64,000 bases of DNA, from the NCBI RefSeq assembly GCF_015277855.1, contig NZ_CP063812.1, positions 682,001 to 746,000 on the forward strand, given 5' to 3'. The translations under genes and the position numbers were made by a program. Shown here piece by piece: positions 34,443 to 42,910 of this stretch (its first letter is position 1; each line of letters opens with the position of its first letter). The notes beneath the pieces are model-generated. The model searched no databases. It was not told where the DNA came from and saw nothing but the letters and a program-made list of their open reading frames with translations. This DNA comes from Microbacterium cremeum. GTDB lineage: Bacteria; Actinomycetota; Actinomycetes; Actinomycetales; Microbacteriaceae.

Positions 34443-34742
34443 ATGAAGTCCATCACCGTCCACGAACTGCGCGAGCGTGAGGGCACCCCGCTCATCGACG
34501 TGCGCGAGGAGTGGGAGTTCGAGACGGGGCGCGTGCCGGGCGCGGTCAACCTGCCGATGTCGACCATCGGCGACCGGCTCGACGAGTTGCCCGACGGCGC
34601 CTTCGACGTCATCTGCAAGGTCGGCGGCCGCTCCGCCCGCGTGGCCGAGGCCCTCGCCGCCCGCGGCTACGACGCGACCAACGTCGACGGCGGCACCGAC
34701 GAGTGGATCGCCGCCGGCTACCCCGTCGAAGGCGCCGCGTGA
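34443..34742 (+). CDS. rhodanese-like domain protein
   Basis: The 99-residue single-domain rhodanese has the active-site C58 in VICKVGGRSA, followed by the loop that binds the transferred sulfur, and the opening LIDVREEWEFETG. It probably carries sulfur as a persulfide. It overlaps the next gene (glutaredoxin-like) by a GTGA junction, suggesting a joint role in thiol or sulfur chemistry. Confidence 0.9.
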   Translation: MKSITVHELREREGTPLIDVREEWEFETGRVPGAVNLPMSTIGDRLDELPDGAFDVICKVGGRSARVAEALAARGYDATNVDGGTDEWIAAGYPVEGAA

Positions 34743-34990
34743 CGACGCTCACGCTCATCGGCAAGCCGGACTGCCACCTCTGCGACGTCGCGCGCGAGGT
34801 CGTCGAGACGGTCGTCGCCGAGCTTCCCGACGACGCCGTCGAGGTCGAGGAGCTCTCGATCGCGGACGACCCCGCACTGTACGCGCTGTGGTGGGAGAAG
34901 ATCCCGGTCGTGCTGATCGACGGCGAGCTGCACGGTCACTGGCGGGTGTCGCCCGACCGGCTGCGCGCCGCGCTCACCGCTGCCGGCTGA
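34739..34990 (+). CDS. glutaredoxin-family protein
   Basis: The 83-residue thioredoxin-fold protein has the redox motif CHLC at residues 12-15, then a helix, and KIPVVLIDGELHGHWRVS with the cis-Pro loop. It resembles the short glutaredoxin-like proteins of actinobacteria (such as Rv0508). GTG at 34739 overlaps the rhodanese stop, so translation is coupled. Confidence 0.9.
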   Translation: MTTLTLIGKPDCHLCDVAREVVETVVAELPDDAVEVEELSIADDPALYALWWEKIPVVLIDGELHGHWRVSPDRLRAALTAAG

Positions 34991-35030
34991 TCGGACCGCC
35001 TGCGCGGCATCCGTCGGTCGTCCTTCACCC

Positions 35031-35049
35031 CGGTGTTCTCGCAACACCG
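35031..35049. terminator. convergent hairpin
   Basis: CGGTGTT and AACACCG form a perfect 7-bp stem around CTCGC, between the glutaredoxin and aspS stops. The TGTTCTCGC phrase is shared with the 67-bp repeat family at 14108. Confidence 0.55.
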
Positions 35050-35091
35050 CGCGGCGGGCCGCGGATGCCGGGACCCGCGCCCGCGGCGAGG

Positions 35092-36435
35092 TCAGGGGGC
35101 GAGGCGGGTGGGACCCCGGAAGAGGTACGTGACCTCGCGGATCGAGTCCTGCCCGAGCAGCAGCATCAGCACGCGGGCCAGGCCCATGCCGAATCCGCCG
35201 TGGGGCGGGGCGCCGTAGCGGAAGAAGTCGAGGTAGAAGTCGAGGTGCTCGGGCTCGAGACCCTTCTCCTTCGCCTGCTCGACGAGCACGTCGACGCGGT
35301 GCTCGCGCTGGGCGCCCGTCGTGATCTCGACGCCCTTGAAGAGCAGGTCGTACGACTTGGTGAGCCCGGTCTCTTCGTCGCGCATGTGGTAGAACGCGCG
35401 GATCTCGGGGTGGTAGTCGGTGATGAAGACGAACTGGTGGCCGTAGGTCTCCTCGACGTGCGCCGAGATCTGACGCTCGCCCTCGGGGTCGAGGTCGCCG
35501 TCGGTGCGGGGGATCTCGTAGCCGCGGGCCTTGACGATCTCGCGGGCCTCCGCGAGCGGGATGCGCGGGAACGGGATCGCGGGAACCTGCACCTCGATGC
35601 CGAACAGCTCCTCGATCTCGGCGCCGTGCTTGGCCTTGACCGCGGCGATCGCGGTGGCGAGGAGCTCCTCCTGCATGCGCGCGACGTCTTCGTGCGAGTC
35701 GATCCAGCTGATCTCGGCGTCGATCGAGGTGAACTCCGTCGCGTGACGGCTCGTGAACGAGGGGTCGGCGCGGAAGGCCGGCGCGATCTCGAAGATCTTG
35801 CCGAAACCGGCGACCTGCGCCATCTGCTTGAAGAACTGCGGCGACTGCGCGAGGTACGCGGTCTGGTCGCCGAAGTACTCGAGCGAGAACAGCTCGGCGT
35901 TGGACTCGGAGGCCGACGCCATGAGCTTCGGCGAGTGCACCTCGATGTAGTCGCGCTCGATCCAGTACGAGCGCATCGCGTGCTCGAGGGTCGTCTGCAC
36001 GCGGAAGATGAGGTTGTTGCGGCGCTGCCGCAGGTCGAGGAAGCGCCAGTCCATGCGCTTGTCGAGGCCGGAGTCGGCGGCGATCGGCGTCTCGGGGAGC
36101 GCGGCGGCCGCGATGTCGAGCGAGCCGATCTTGATCTCGACGCCGCCGAGCTTCACGCGCTCGTCGTGCTTGAGCACGCCGTGCACCGTGAGGAAGGTGC
36201 CGGTGGCCAGCTCCGAGATGGTGCTGGTGAGGGCGAGGGATGCCTCTGCCGCGGCGTCCGCGTCGTCGGCCGGCTCGCGCGTGGCCGGGTTGACCAGTTG
36301 CACCGCGCCGGTCTCGTCGCGCAGGATGACGAACTGCACCTTCTTCTGGTCACGAACGGTCTCGACCCATCCGGACACCGAGACGGGTCCGTCGGCGAGA
36401 CCCTGCAGCTGCTGGACGAGAACGCGTTCACTCAC
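35092..36435 (-). CDS. aspS: aspartyl-tRNA synthetase, archaeal type
   Basis: The 447-residue class II synthetase charges tRNA-Asp (and possibly tRNA-Asn). It has an N-terminal OB-fold anticodon domain (VSVSGWVETVRDQKKVQFVILRD), motif 2 (FEIAPAFRADPSFTSRHATEFTSIDAEIS region, about residues 210-240) and motif 3 (GGFGMGLARVLMLLLG). It lacks the large GAD insertion of the usual bacterial enzyme (about 590 residues) and so is the archaeal/eukaryotic-type AspRS. GTG at 36435 is chosen because TACACT lies eight bases upstream. Confidence 0.92.
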   Translation of the reverse strand: MSERVLVQQLQGLADGPVSVSGWVETVRDQKKVQFVILRDETGAVQLVNPATREPADDADAAAEASLALTSTISELATGTFLTVHGVLKHDERVKLGGVEIKIGSLDIAAAALPETPIAADSGLDKRMDWRFLDLRQRRNNLIFRVQTTLEHAMRSYWIERDYIEVHSPKLMASASESNAELFSLEYFGDQTAYLAQSPQFFKQMAQVAGFGKIFEIAPAFRADPSFTSRHATEFTSIDAEISWIDSHEDVARMQEELLATAIAAVKAKHGAEIEELFGIEVQVPAIPFPRIPLAEAREIVKARGYEIPRTDGDLDPEGERQISAHVEETYGHQFVFITDYHPEIRAFYHMRDEETGLTKSYDLLFKGVEITTGAQREHRVDVLVEQAKEKGLEPEHLDFYLDFFRYGAPPHGGFGMGLARVLMLLLGQDSIREVTYLFRGPTRLAP

Positions 36436-36488
36436 GAGGGTCAAGTGTACGTTGACGCGGAGTTCCCGCCCGCCGGTACGATTCGGGC

Positions 36489-36890
36489 ATGACGACGCCG
36501 CCCTACTCCGAGCCGTCCGCGACGGCGTGGCCGCCGGCGCCGCCCGCGAAGCGCCCGGTGAGGACGCTGGATGTCGTCGTCACGATCGTGCTGCTGGTGG
36601 CGGACGGCGTGCTCGCCGCCCTCGCCTCGATCATGGGCATGTTCCTCGTGATGGCATCGGACCCGTGCGGCGTGGTCACGTGCAGCAGCGACCTCATCAT
36701 GGTCGGGTGGCTGATGGGCATGATCCTGCCGTGGCTCGCGTTCGTGGCGACGGCGATCGTGGCGATCGTGCTCATGGTGAAGCGGCGTCTCGCCTTCTGG
36801 GTGGCGCTGATCGGCGCCGGGGCGATCGTGCTGTCGCTCGTGCTCGCCTTCGTCGTGACCGCCGCGGGGGTGCCCGGCTCGAGCCTGTGA
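36489..36890 (+). CDS. small membrane protein, function unknown
   Basis: The 133-residue protein has a Pro-rich N-terminus (about 25 residues) and three hydrophobic segments (about residues 28-55, 68-95 and 103-127). Two Cys (DPCGVVTCSSD) lie in a likely extracytoplasmic loop. I do not recognise the family. ATG at 36489 has TACGAT (36477-36482) six bases upstream and TTGACG further up, a leaderless promoter, divergent from aspS. Confidence 0.75.
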   Translation: MTTPPYSEPSATAWPPAPPAKRPVRTLDVVVTIVLLVADGVLAALASIMGMFLVMASDPCGVVTCSSDLIMVGWLMGMILPWLAFVATAIVAIVLMVKRRLAFWVALIGAGAIVLSLVLAFVVTAAGVPGSSL

Positions 36891-36972
36891 CCTGCTCGTC
36901 GCGGTGACCCCCTGCCGCTTCCGGGGGTCTGCACCCAGGAACGGTTCACATTCGTCGCCTAACGTCGAAGGC

Positions 36973-37659
36973 GTGACAGAGATCAGTGCGACTGCCACCT
37001 CCGACGGCTCCTGGCTCAGCTCCCTCGCGGACTGGGCCGTCTCGTTGATGGACGTGATCGGCCCCGCCGGCGCCGGACTCGCCATCGCGATGGAGAACCT
37101 GTTCCCGCCGCTGCCGAGCGAGGTGATCCTGCCGATGGCGGGTCTGGCCTCCAGCCGTGGCTCGTTCACGCTCTTCGAGGCCCTGTTCTGGACGACGGCA
37201 GGTTCGGTGGTCGGCGCGATGCTGCTGTACGGCCTCGGCGCGTGGCTCGGCGTCGCGCGGCTGCGGGCCATCGCCGCGAAGGTGCCGCTGCTGCACCCCG
37301 AAGACATCGACCGCACCGTCGCGTGGTTCTCGCGGCACGGCGGCAAGGCGGTGTTCTTCGGGCGCATGATCCCGATCTTCCGCAGCCTCATCTCGATCCC
37401 CGCCGGCATCACGCGCATGCCGCTGTGGCGGTTCGCGCTCCTGACGACCGCCGGCAGCCTCATCTGGAACTCGATCTTCGTGCTGTCGGGCTTCGTCCTC
37501 GGTGAGTCGTGGCACATCGTGGAGCGGTATGCCGACATCCTCCAGTACGTCGTGATCGCTGCGACCGTGCTGGGAGTCGCGTGGTTCGTGTACGTGCGGG
37601 TGCGTGCGCTCGTCAGCGAGCGCGGATGGCGATCGGGCGCCGAGCCGGAGCTGGACTGA
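36973..37659 (+). CDS. DedA-family membrane protein
   Basis: The 228-residue protein has the DedA/SNARE-associated pattern: ENLFPPLPSEVILPMAGL near residue 40, a GARLRA-type loop, FFGRMIPIFRSLISIPAGITRMP near residue 135, and further hydrophobic helices. DedA proteins are thought to scramble phospholipids or undecaprenyl phosphate across the membrane. GTG at 36973 follows TAACGT (36960-36965) by seven bases, a leaderless start. Confidence 0.9.
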   Translation: MTEISATATSDGSWLSSLADWAVSLMDVIGPAGAGLAIAMENLFPPLPSEVILPMAGLASSRGSFTLFEALFWTTAGSVVGAMLLYGLGAWLGVARLRAIAAKVPLLHPEDIDRTVAWFSRHGGKAVFFGRMIPIFRSLISIPAGITRMPLWRFALLTTAGSLIWNSIFVLSGFVLGESWHIVERYADILQYVVIAATVLGVAWFVYVRVRALVSERGWRSGAEPELD

Positions 37660-37701
37660 CGCTCAGCCGCCCCACAGAACGAGCCGCCGTAGACTGGTCG
37701 G

Positions 37702-38331
37702 GTGCCCGCTGACCGCCTCCATCTCGTGCGCCACGGGGAGGTCCACAATCCTCGCCGCGTGCTCTATGGGCGACTCCCGGGGTACGGACTGAGCTCCGAC
37801 GGGCGGCGCATGGCGCGCCAGGCGGCCGAGTTCGTCCACGCGATGCAGCGCCCCGTGTCGTCGCTGGTGTGCTCGCCGCTGCAGCGCACGCGCGAGTCGG
37901 CCGAGCCGTTCGGCGAGGTCTTCGGGATCGAGCCCGTCATCGACGAGCGGGTGATCGAGCCGACCAACGTGTTCGAGGGCAAGCGGATGGCGCTCGCCCT
38001 GGTCAATCCCTGGAACTGGCGGCACCTGCGCAAGCCGGCGCTGCCCAGCTGGGGCGAACCGTACGCGGACGTCGTGGGTCGCATGAACGCGGCCATGACG
38101 CAGGCGTGGGATGCCGCGGACTCGGGCGACGTCGTGATCGTCTCGCACCAGCTCCCGATCTGGATCACGCATCTCGCGGTCGCGGGACTCCCGCTGCGGC
38201 ACGACCCCCGCGAGCGGCGCTGCGCGCTGTCGAGCGTGACGAGCTTCGAGATGGTCGACGGCAAGTGGACCGAGACCGCCTACGCCGAGCCGGCGTCCAC
38301 GGCGGGCGCGGTGGATGTGGGGGCGGTATGA
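37702..38331 (+). CDS. histidine phosphatase (phosphoglycerate mutase-like)
   Basis: The 209-residue protein has the RHG motif (R10-H11) of the histidine phosphatase superfamily, CSPLQRTRESAE near residue 53, and VIVSHQLPIWI with the second catalytic His near residue 150. It is the first gene of the cytochrome c operon and overlaps tlpA by an ATGA junction. The same arrangement is seen in mycobacteria (Rv0525), so a role in this pathway is likely but unknown. GTG at 37702 has TAGACT (37690-37695) six bases upstream. Confidence 0.88.
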   Translation: MPADRLHLVRHGEVHNPRRVLYGRLPGYGLSSDGRRMARQAAEFVHAMQRPVSSLVCSPLQRTRESAEPFGEVFGIEPVIDERVIEPTNVFEGKRMALALVNPWNWRHLRKPALPSWGEPYADVVGRMNAAMTQAWDAADSGDVVIVSHQLPIWITHLAVAGLPLRHDPRERRCALSSVTSFEMVDGKWTETAYAEPASTAGAVDVGAV

Positions 38332-38948
38332 CCGGGCGAGCCGGGGCGAGACGCGGGCTGCGGGGCGCGGCATCCGTCGTCTTCGCATTCTCTCTCGTCG
38401 CCGGACTGGCGGCGTGCACGAGCGATCCGCTGGCCGATCAGTACCGCGATGGTGACAACAAGGGCTTCATCGCGGCGAGCGGCGTGCGCTACGTCGAGAT
38501 CCCCGAGGCCGAGCGCACCGAGCCCATCGACTTCGAAGGCGTACTCGACACCGGCGGCACGGTGACCGAGGCCGACTTCGCGGGCGACGTGCTGGTCGTG
38601 AACTTCTGGTACGCCGCGTGCGCGCCGTGCCGCGTCGAGGCGCCCGCGCTGGACGAGGCTCACGCGGCGCTGGCGGGCGAAACCGTGTCGTTCCTGGGGG
38701 TGAACCTCTACGACGGCGCCGAGGCGTCGCGGGCGTTCGCCGAGACATACGGGATCCGGTATCCGAGCGCGCTGGCGACCGAGGACGGCTCGATCAAGCT
38801 GGCCTTCGCCGGCCAGACGCCGCTGAACGCCGTGCCCTCGACGCTCGTCCTCGACAGCCAGGGGCGCGTCGCGGTGCGCATCATCGGGCAGCTCGAAGAC
38901 GCCTCGATCCTCGAGACCCTGGTGCGCGAGACGCTGGAGGAATCGTGA
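38328..38948 (+). CDS. TlpA/ResA-like thiol-disulfide lipoprotein
   Basis: The 206-residue protein has a signal peptide ending in the lipobox LAAC (C30), so it is probably a membrane-anchored lipoprotein outside the cytoplasm. The thioredoxin domain has the redox pair in NFWYAACAPCR. It reduces the haem-binding cysteines of apocytochrome c. ATG at 38328 overlaps the phosphatase stop, and its stop overlaps the ccdA start. Confidence 0.92.
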   Translation: MTGRAGARRGLRGAASVVFAFSLVAGLAACTSDPLADQYRDGDNKGFIAASGVRYVEIPEAERTEPIDFEGVLDTGGTVTEADFAGDVLVVNFWYAACAPCRVEAPALDEAHAALAGETVSFLGVNLYDGAEASRAFAETYGIRYPSALATEDGSIKLAFAGQTPLNAVPSTLVLDSQGRVAVRIIGQLEDASILETLVRETLEES

Positions 38949-39805
38949 ACCTCGCCGAGATCGTCGCCGACGGCTCGCTCCTGATCGCGATCCCGATCGC
39001 CGTGCTCGCCGGCGTCCTGTCGTTCCTCTCGCCGTGCGTGCTGCCGCTCGTGCCGGGATACCTGGGCTTCATCGGGGGAGCGGTGGCACCGCGGCCCGTG
39101 CCCGTGGGCGCTGCGGGCGTTCCGACACGGTCGCCGGCGCTCCCTCGCTCGACGACCGAAGGTCCGCGGTCGTCGAGCGAGCGCAGCGAGACGAAACGCC
39201 CCGACCCGACGAGCGCGGCCGAGCCCCGACGCGGGCGGCTCGTGCTCGGGGTGCTGCTGTTCATCGCGGGGTTCACGGTCGTGTTCGTGAGCATGGCGAT
39301 GCTCGGCGGAACCCTCGGCCGGTTCCTGCTCGAGTACGCCGATGTCATCACGCGCGTGCTCGGCGTGTTCGTCATCGCGATGGGCTTCGTCTTCATCGGC
39401 TGGTTCGGCCTCGCGCAGCGCATCTCGCGCCCGCAGGTCCGCGGCAACCTCGGCCTCGTCGGCGCGCCGCTGCTGGGCGTCGCCCTCGGCATCGGATGGG
39501 CGCCGTGCATCGGACCGACCCTCGCGGTGATCCTCACGATGGCGTTCGACTCGGGCTCGGCGGGCCGGGCGGCGCTGCTCGGCGTCGCATACTCGCTCGG
39601 GCTCGGCATCCCGTTCCTGCTGCTCACGCTCGGCTTCGGGTGGGCGACGCGCTCGGTCTCGTTCGTGCGACGCCACATCCGCGTCGTCAACCTGGTCGGC
39701 GGCGGCCTGCTCATCGTCCTCGGCCTGCTGATGGTGACCGGCGTGTGGACCTCGATCATGGCCCAGCTGCAGGGGGTGTTCGCGAGTGTCCCGACCCCGC
39801 TCTGA
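38945..39805 (+). CDS. ccdA: cytochrome c biogenesis protein CcdA, with an inserted loop
   Basis: The 286-residue membrane protein passes electrons from thioredoxin to the TlpA-like protein. The two redox cysteines are in LSPCVLPLVPGY (helix 1) and WAPCIGPTL (later helix). Between helices 1 and 2 lies an unusual Pro/Ser/Arg-rich loop of about 50 residues (39085-39240) that contains a palindromic DNA repeat. GTG at 38945 overlaps the tlpA stop; the end overlaps resB by 20 bases. Confidence 0.92.
   Translation: MNLAEIVADGSLLIAIPIAVLAGVLSFLSPCVLPLVPGYLGFIGGAVAPRPVPVGAAGVPTRSPALPRSTTEGPRSSSERSETKRPDPTSAAEPRRGRLVLGVLLFIAGFTVVFVSMAMLGGTLGRFLLEYADVITRVLGVFVIAMGFVFIGWFGLAQRISRPQVRGNLGLVGAPLLGVALGIGWAPCIGPTLAVILTMAFDSGSAGRAALLGVAYSLGLGIPFLLLTLGFGWATRSVSFVRRHIRVVNLVGGGLLIVLGLLMVTGVWTSIMAQLQGVFASVPTPL
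39144..39199. repeat. palindromic REP-like element inside ccdA
   Basis: CTCGCTCGACGACCG (39144-39158), an 8-base loop and CGGTCGTCGAGCGAG (39167-39181) form a perfect 15-bp hairpin, followed by CGCAGCGAGACGAAACG. The sequence is like the interspersed GTCGTTGAGCGAGCGCAGCG repeats common in Microbacteriaceae intergenic regions (recalled, not searched). It keeps the ccdA frame open. Confidence 0.8.
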
Positions 39806-41567
39806 CGCGGCGGGCTCCGCGACCGCGGAGCCGGTCGAGGGGACGCTGCGCCCGGCCGACCACGCCGACGCCGCCGACGACCCTCGCGACGCCTCGGCAG
39901 GCTCCGCGGCCGACGGGCCCGCGCTCGGCGTCGTCGGATGGATGCGGTGGGGCTGGCGCCAGCTGACCTCGATGCGCACGGCGCTCGTGCTGCTGCTGCT
40001 CCTCGCGATCGCCGCGGTGCCGGGGTCGCTCGTGCCGCAGCGCAGCGCCGACCCGAACGGGGTCACCCAGTACTTCCAGAACAACCCCGACCTGGCGCCG
40101 GTCCTCGACAACCTCAGCATGTTCGACGTGTACACGTCACCGTGGTTCTCGGCGATCTACATCCTGCTGTTCGTCTCGCTCGTGGGCTGCATCATCCCGC
40201 GCACGCGGCACCACTACAAGGCCCTGCGCGCGAAGCCGCCGCGCACGCCCGCACGGCTCGGGCGCCTGGAGGCGTACCGCTCCGAGACGCTCGAGTACGC
40301 GGATGACGCGGATGCCGCAGCCGCGGCATCCGGAGCGATCGAAGTCGCCCGGCAGCAGCTGAAGAAGGCGGGCTACCGCGTCGAGCGCTACGACACGCGC
40401 ACCGCACTGTCGGTCTCGGGGGAGCGCGGCTACCTGCGCGAGACCGGCAACCTCGTCTTCCACGCGTCGCTCGTGGGCGTGCTGCTCGCGGTCGGCATCG
40501 GCGGCGGGCTCACCTACACCGGCCAGACCGTCATCATCGAGGGCCGCACGTGGGTCAACACGCTGCTGGACTACACGTCGTTCAACCCGGGACGCTTCGT
40601 CGACGAGGAGACCGCCCTCGCACCGTACTCGCTCACCCTCGACCGGTTCGACGTGACGTATCAGCCGCTCGGCAGCCAGGGTCAGGGCCAGGCCGGCGAC
40701 TTCGTCGCGAACCTCACCACGCAGCTCGCGGGCGGCGAGCCGGTGACGGGCGAGGTGCGCGTCAACCAGCCGCTCGAGATGGCCGGCGACCGCATCTACC
40801 TCATGGGCAACGGATACGCGCCGACGCTCACGATCCGCGACGCCGAGGGCGACGTGATCTTCTCGGAGTCGGTGCCGTTCCTGCCGCAGGACACCAACAT
40901 GACCTCGCTCGGCGTGGTCAAGGTGCCCGACGGCCTCGACGAGCAGCTGGGCCTCGTGGGCTTCTTCTACCCGACGCAGGTGATGCGCCAGGACGGCGCC
41001 TTCGCGTCGGCGTACCCGGCTCTGACCAACCCCGTCGTCACCCTCGACGTGTACGAGGGGGACCTCGGCATCGACGGCGGCGTGCCACGGTCGGTGTACA
41101 CGCTCGACACGAGCGAGATGGACAAGCTCACCGGCCGCGGCACCGACGTCGAATCGATCGAGCTCGCGCCCGGCGAGACCGCCGACCTGCCCGGCGGACG
41201 CGGCACGGTGACCTTCGAGAACGAGGCGACGGACGCCGCCGGCGGCTACGACGGATCGGTCAAGAGGTACGTGTCGCTGTCGATCCATCGGGATGCCGCG
41301 GCCACGTGGGTGCTGCTGTTCGCGGTCCTCGCGACCGCGGGCCTGCTCGCCGGGCTGTTCGTTCCGCGCCGCCGCATGTGGGTCAAGGCGACGACCCGCG
41401 GCGATGCCGTGGAGCTCGAGTACGCCGGGCTCGCGCGCGGTGAGGACCCGGCGCTCGCGGCCGCCGTCGAGCAGTTCGCCCAGCGCCACCTCGCCTCGCT
41501 CGCGCACGCCCCCGCGAATTCCGAAGAACCCCCGCCGGGGGGCCGCACCCGCCCCGACGTAGACTGA
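39786..41567 (+). CDS. resB: cytochrome c biogenesis protein ResB
   Basis: The 593-residue protein (ResB/Ccs1 type) has hydrophobic segments near residues 65-85, 120-140 and 215-235, a large extracytoplasmic domain, and a C-terminal helix (ATWVLLFAVLATAGLLAGLF). SMRTALVLLLLLAIAAVPGS and NLVFHASLVGVLLAVGIGG are family-typical. With CcsB it forms the system II haem lyase. GTG at 39786 lies within the ccdA end, so translation is coupled. Confidence 0.92.
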   Translation: MSRPRSDAAGSATAEPVEGTLRPADHADAADDPRDASAGSAADGPALGVVGWMRWGWRQLTSMRTALVLLLLLAIAAVPGSLVPQRSADPNGVTQYFQNNPDLAPVLDNLSMFDVYTSPWFSAIYILLFVSLVGCIIPRTRHHYKALRAKPPRTPARLGRLEAYRSETLEYADDADAAAAASGAIEVARQQLKKAGYRVERYDTRTALSVSGERGYLRETGNLVFHASLVGVLLAVGIGGGLTYTGQTVIIEGRTWVNTLLDYTSFNPGRFVDEETALAPYSLTLDRFDVTYQPLGSQGQGQAGDFVANLTTQLAGGEPVTGEVRVNQPLEMAGDRIYLMGNGYAPTLTIRDAEGDVIFSESVPFLPQDTNMTSLGVVKVPDGLDEQLGLVGFFYPTQVMRQDGAFASAYPALTNPVVTLDVYEGDLGIDGGVPRSVYTLDTSEMDKLTGRGTDVESIELAPGETADLPGGRGTVTFENEATDAAGGYDGSVKRYVSLSIHRDAAATWVLLFAVLATAGLLAGLFVPRRRMWVKATTRGDAVELEYAGLARGEDPALAAAVEQFAQRHLASLAHAPANSEEPPPGGRTRPDVD

Positions 41568-41572
41568 GAGCC

Positions 41573-42655
41573 ATGCCCGAAGCATCCGTGTTCAGCGCTG
41601 CCGCCGCCGAGACCCAGACGCTCGGACTCGAGTCGATCTCGGTGCTGCTGGTCTGGACGGCGATCACGATCTACGCGCTCGCGTTCGCGGCGTACGCCGT
41701 CGACCTGGCGCGGCGGGGCGCCGCGGCGGTGGACGCGAAGGATGCCGCGACCCGGCGCGAGCGCGAGCTCGTCGGCGCCGGGGTCGGCTACGCCGGCTCG
41801 GTCGACGCGATGCGGGCACAGGAGCATGCCTCCGAGGCGGCGCTGCACGCCCCGATCGGGCGCCGTGAGCGCTTCGTGTGGGCACGCATCGGCACGTCGC
41901 TGACGGTGCTCGCCTTCCTGTTCCACCTCGGCGCGGACGTGACGCGCGGCATCGCCGCGGGTCGGGTGCCGTGGTCGAACATGTACGAGTTCGCGCTCAC
42001 CGGCACCCTGCTCATCGTCGCCGTGTATCTGGCCGTGCTTCTGCGCTACGACCTGCGCTTTCTCGGCACGTTCATCACGGGTCTGGTGGCGGTGCTGCTG
42101 GGGGGGACGGCGATCTGGTTCTACACCGAGATCGTGCCCCTCATGGACCCGCTCAAGTCGGTGTGGCTCGTCATCCACGTCTTCGTCGCCTCGCTCGCGA
42201 CGGCGCTGTTCGCGCTCGCGTTCGGGCTGTCGGTGCTGCAGCTCATGCAGGCGCGACGGGAGCGCAAGACGGCGGCGACCGTCGGGGCCGAAGACGGCGG
42301 CGACGTCAGGACCGGACCGAAGTTCCTCCGCACGCTGCCGAGCGCCGACGCGCTGGAGTCCCTGGCGTACCGGTTCGCGATCATCGGCTTCATCTTCTGG
42401 ACCTTCACCCTCATCGCCGGCTCGATCTGGGCGAACGACGCCTGGGGCCGCTACTGGGGCTTCGACACGAAGGAAGTCTGGACGTTCGTCATCTGGGTGC
42501 TGTACGCGGGGTACATCCACGCGCGTGCCACACGCGGGTGGCGCGGCGCCCGATCGGCCTGGCTCTCGATCATCGGGTTCACCGCGGTGATCTTCAACTT
42601 CACGATCGTCAACATGTTCTTCAAGGGCCTCCACGCCTACTCCGGACTGAGCTGA
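41573..42655 (+). CDS. ccsB: cytochrome c biogenesis protein CcsB (CcsA/ResC type)
   Basis: The 360-residue membrane protein has the haem-handling tryptophan-rich motif WGRYWGFDTKEVWTFVIW near residue 295 and conserved His residues nearby, as in ResC/CcsA. With ResB it moves haem outward and attaches it to apocytochrome c. ATG at 41573 has TAGACT (41560-41565) seven bases upstream, inside the resB end, so it may also have its own leaderless promoter. Confidence 0.93.
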   Translation: MPEASVFSAAAAETQTLGLESISVLLVWTAITIYALAFAAYAVDLARRGAAAVDAKDAATRRERELVGAGVGYAGSVDAMRAQEHASEAALHAPIGRRERFVWARIGTSLTVLAFLFHLGADVTRGIAAGRVPWSNMYEFALTGTLLIVAVYLAVLLRYDLRFLGTFITGLVAVLLGGTAIWFYTEIVPLMDPLKSVWLVIHVFVASLATALFALAFGLSVLQLMQARRERKTAATVGAEDGGDVRTGPKFLRTLPSADALESLAYRFAIIGFIFWTFTLIAGSIWANDAWGRYWGFDTKEVWTFVIWVLYAGYIHARATRGWRGARSAWLSIIGFTAVIFNFTIVNMFFKGLHAYSGLS

Positions 42656-42724
42656 GCCCAGCCGGACGCCACTGCATTCCGTCTGCGGCATGCGGCGGTT
42701 CGGAGAGTTCTCCCGAAATCTCTC

Positions 42725-42753
42725 TTGACGATCTCCCACGGCGGGGCTAACTT
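42725..42753 (+). promoter_or_regulatory. promoter of the giant gene
   Basis: TTGACG (42725-42730), a 17-base spacer and TAACTT (42748-42753) predict a start near 42760 and an unusually long leader of about 150 bases before the ATG at 42911. The leader holds a short GGTCC/GGACC hairpin at about 42782-42793. Confidence 0.65.
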
Positions 42754-42910
42754 TGCCCGCGGGTCGGTTCGCCGACCGCCCGGTCCTCGGACCAGGTGGT
42801 CGTCGCAGTCGACTTGGGGTTGTTTCATCGCCGGGGTTCGGGGGAGCCGCGAAGCGGATTGAAGTGCACCGGCGCGTTGTCAAGTTCGTCCATCGAGCGA
42901 CAGGCGCGTC

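Noticed and set aside
34739..34990. Selenoprotein or split rhodanese
   Set aside because: The GTGA overlap and the CHLC motif show a normal separate glutaredoxin-like gene.
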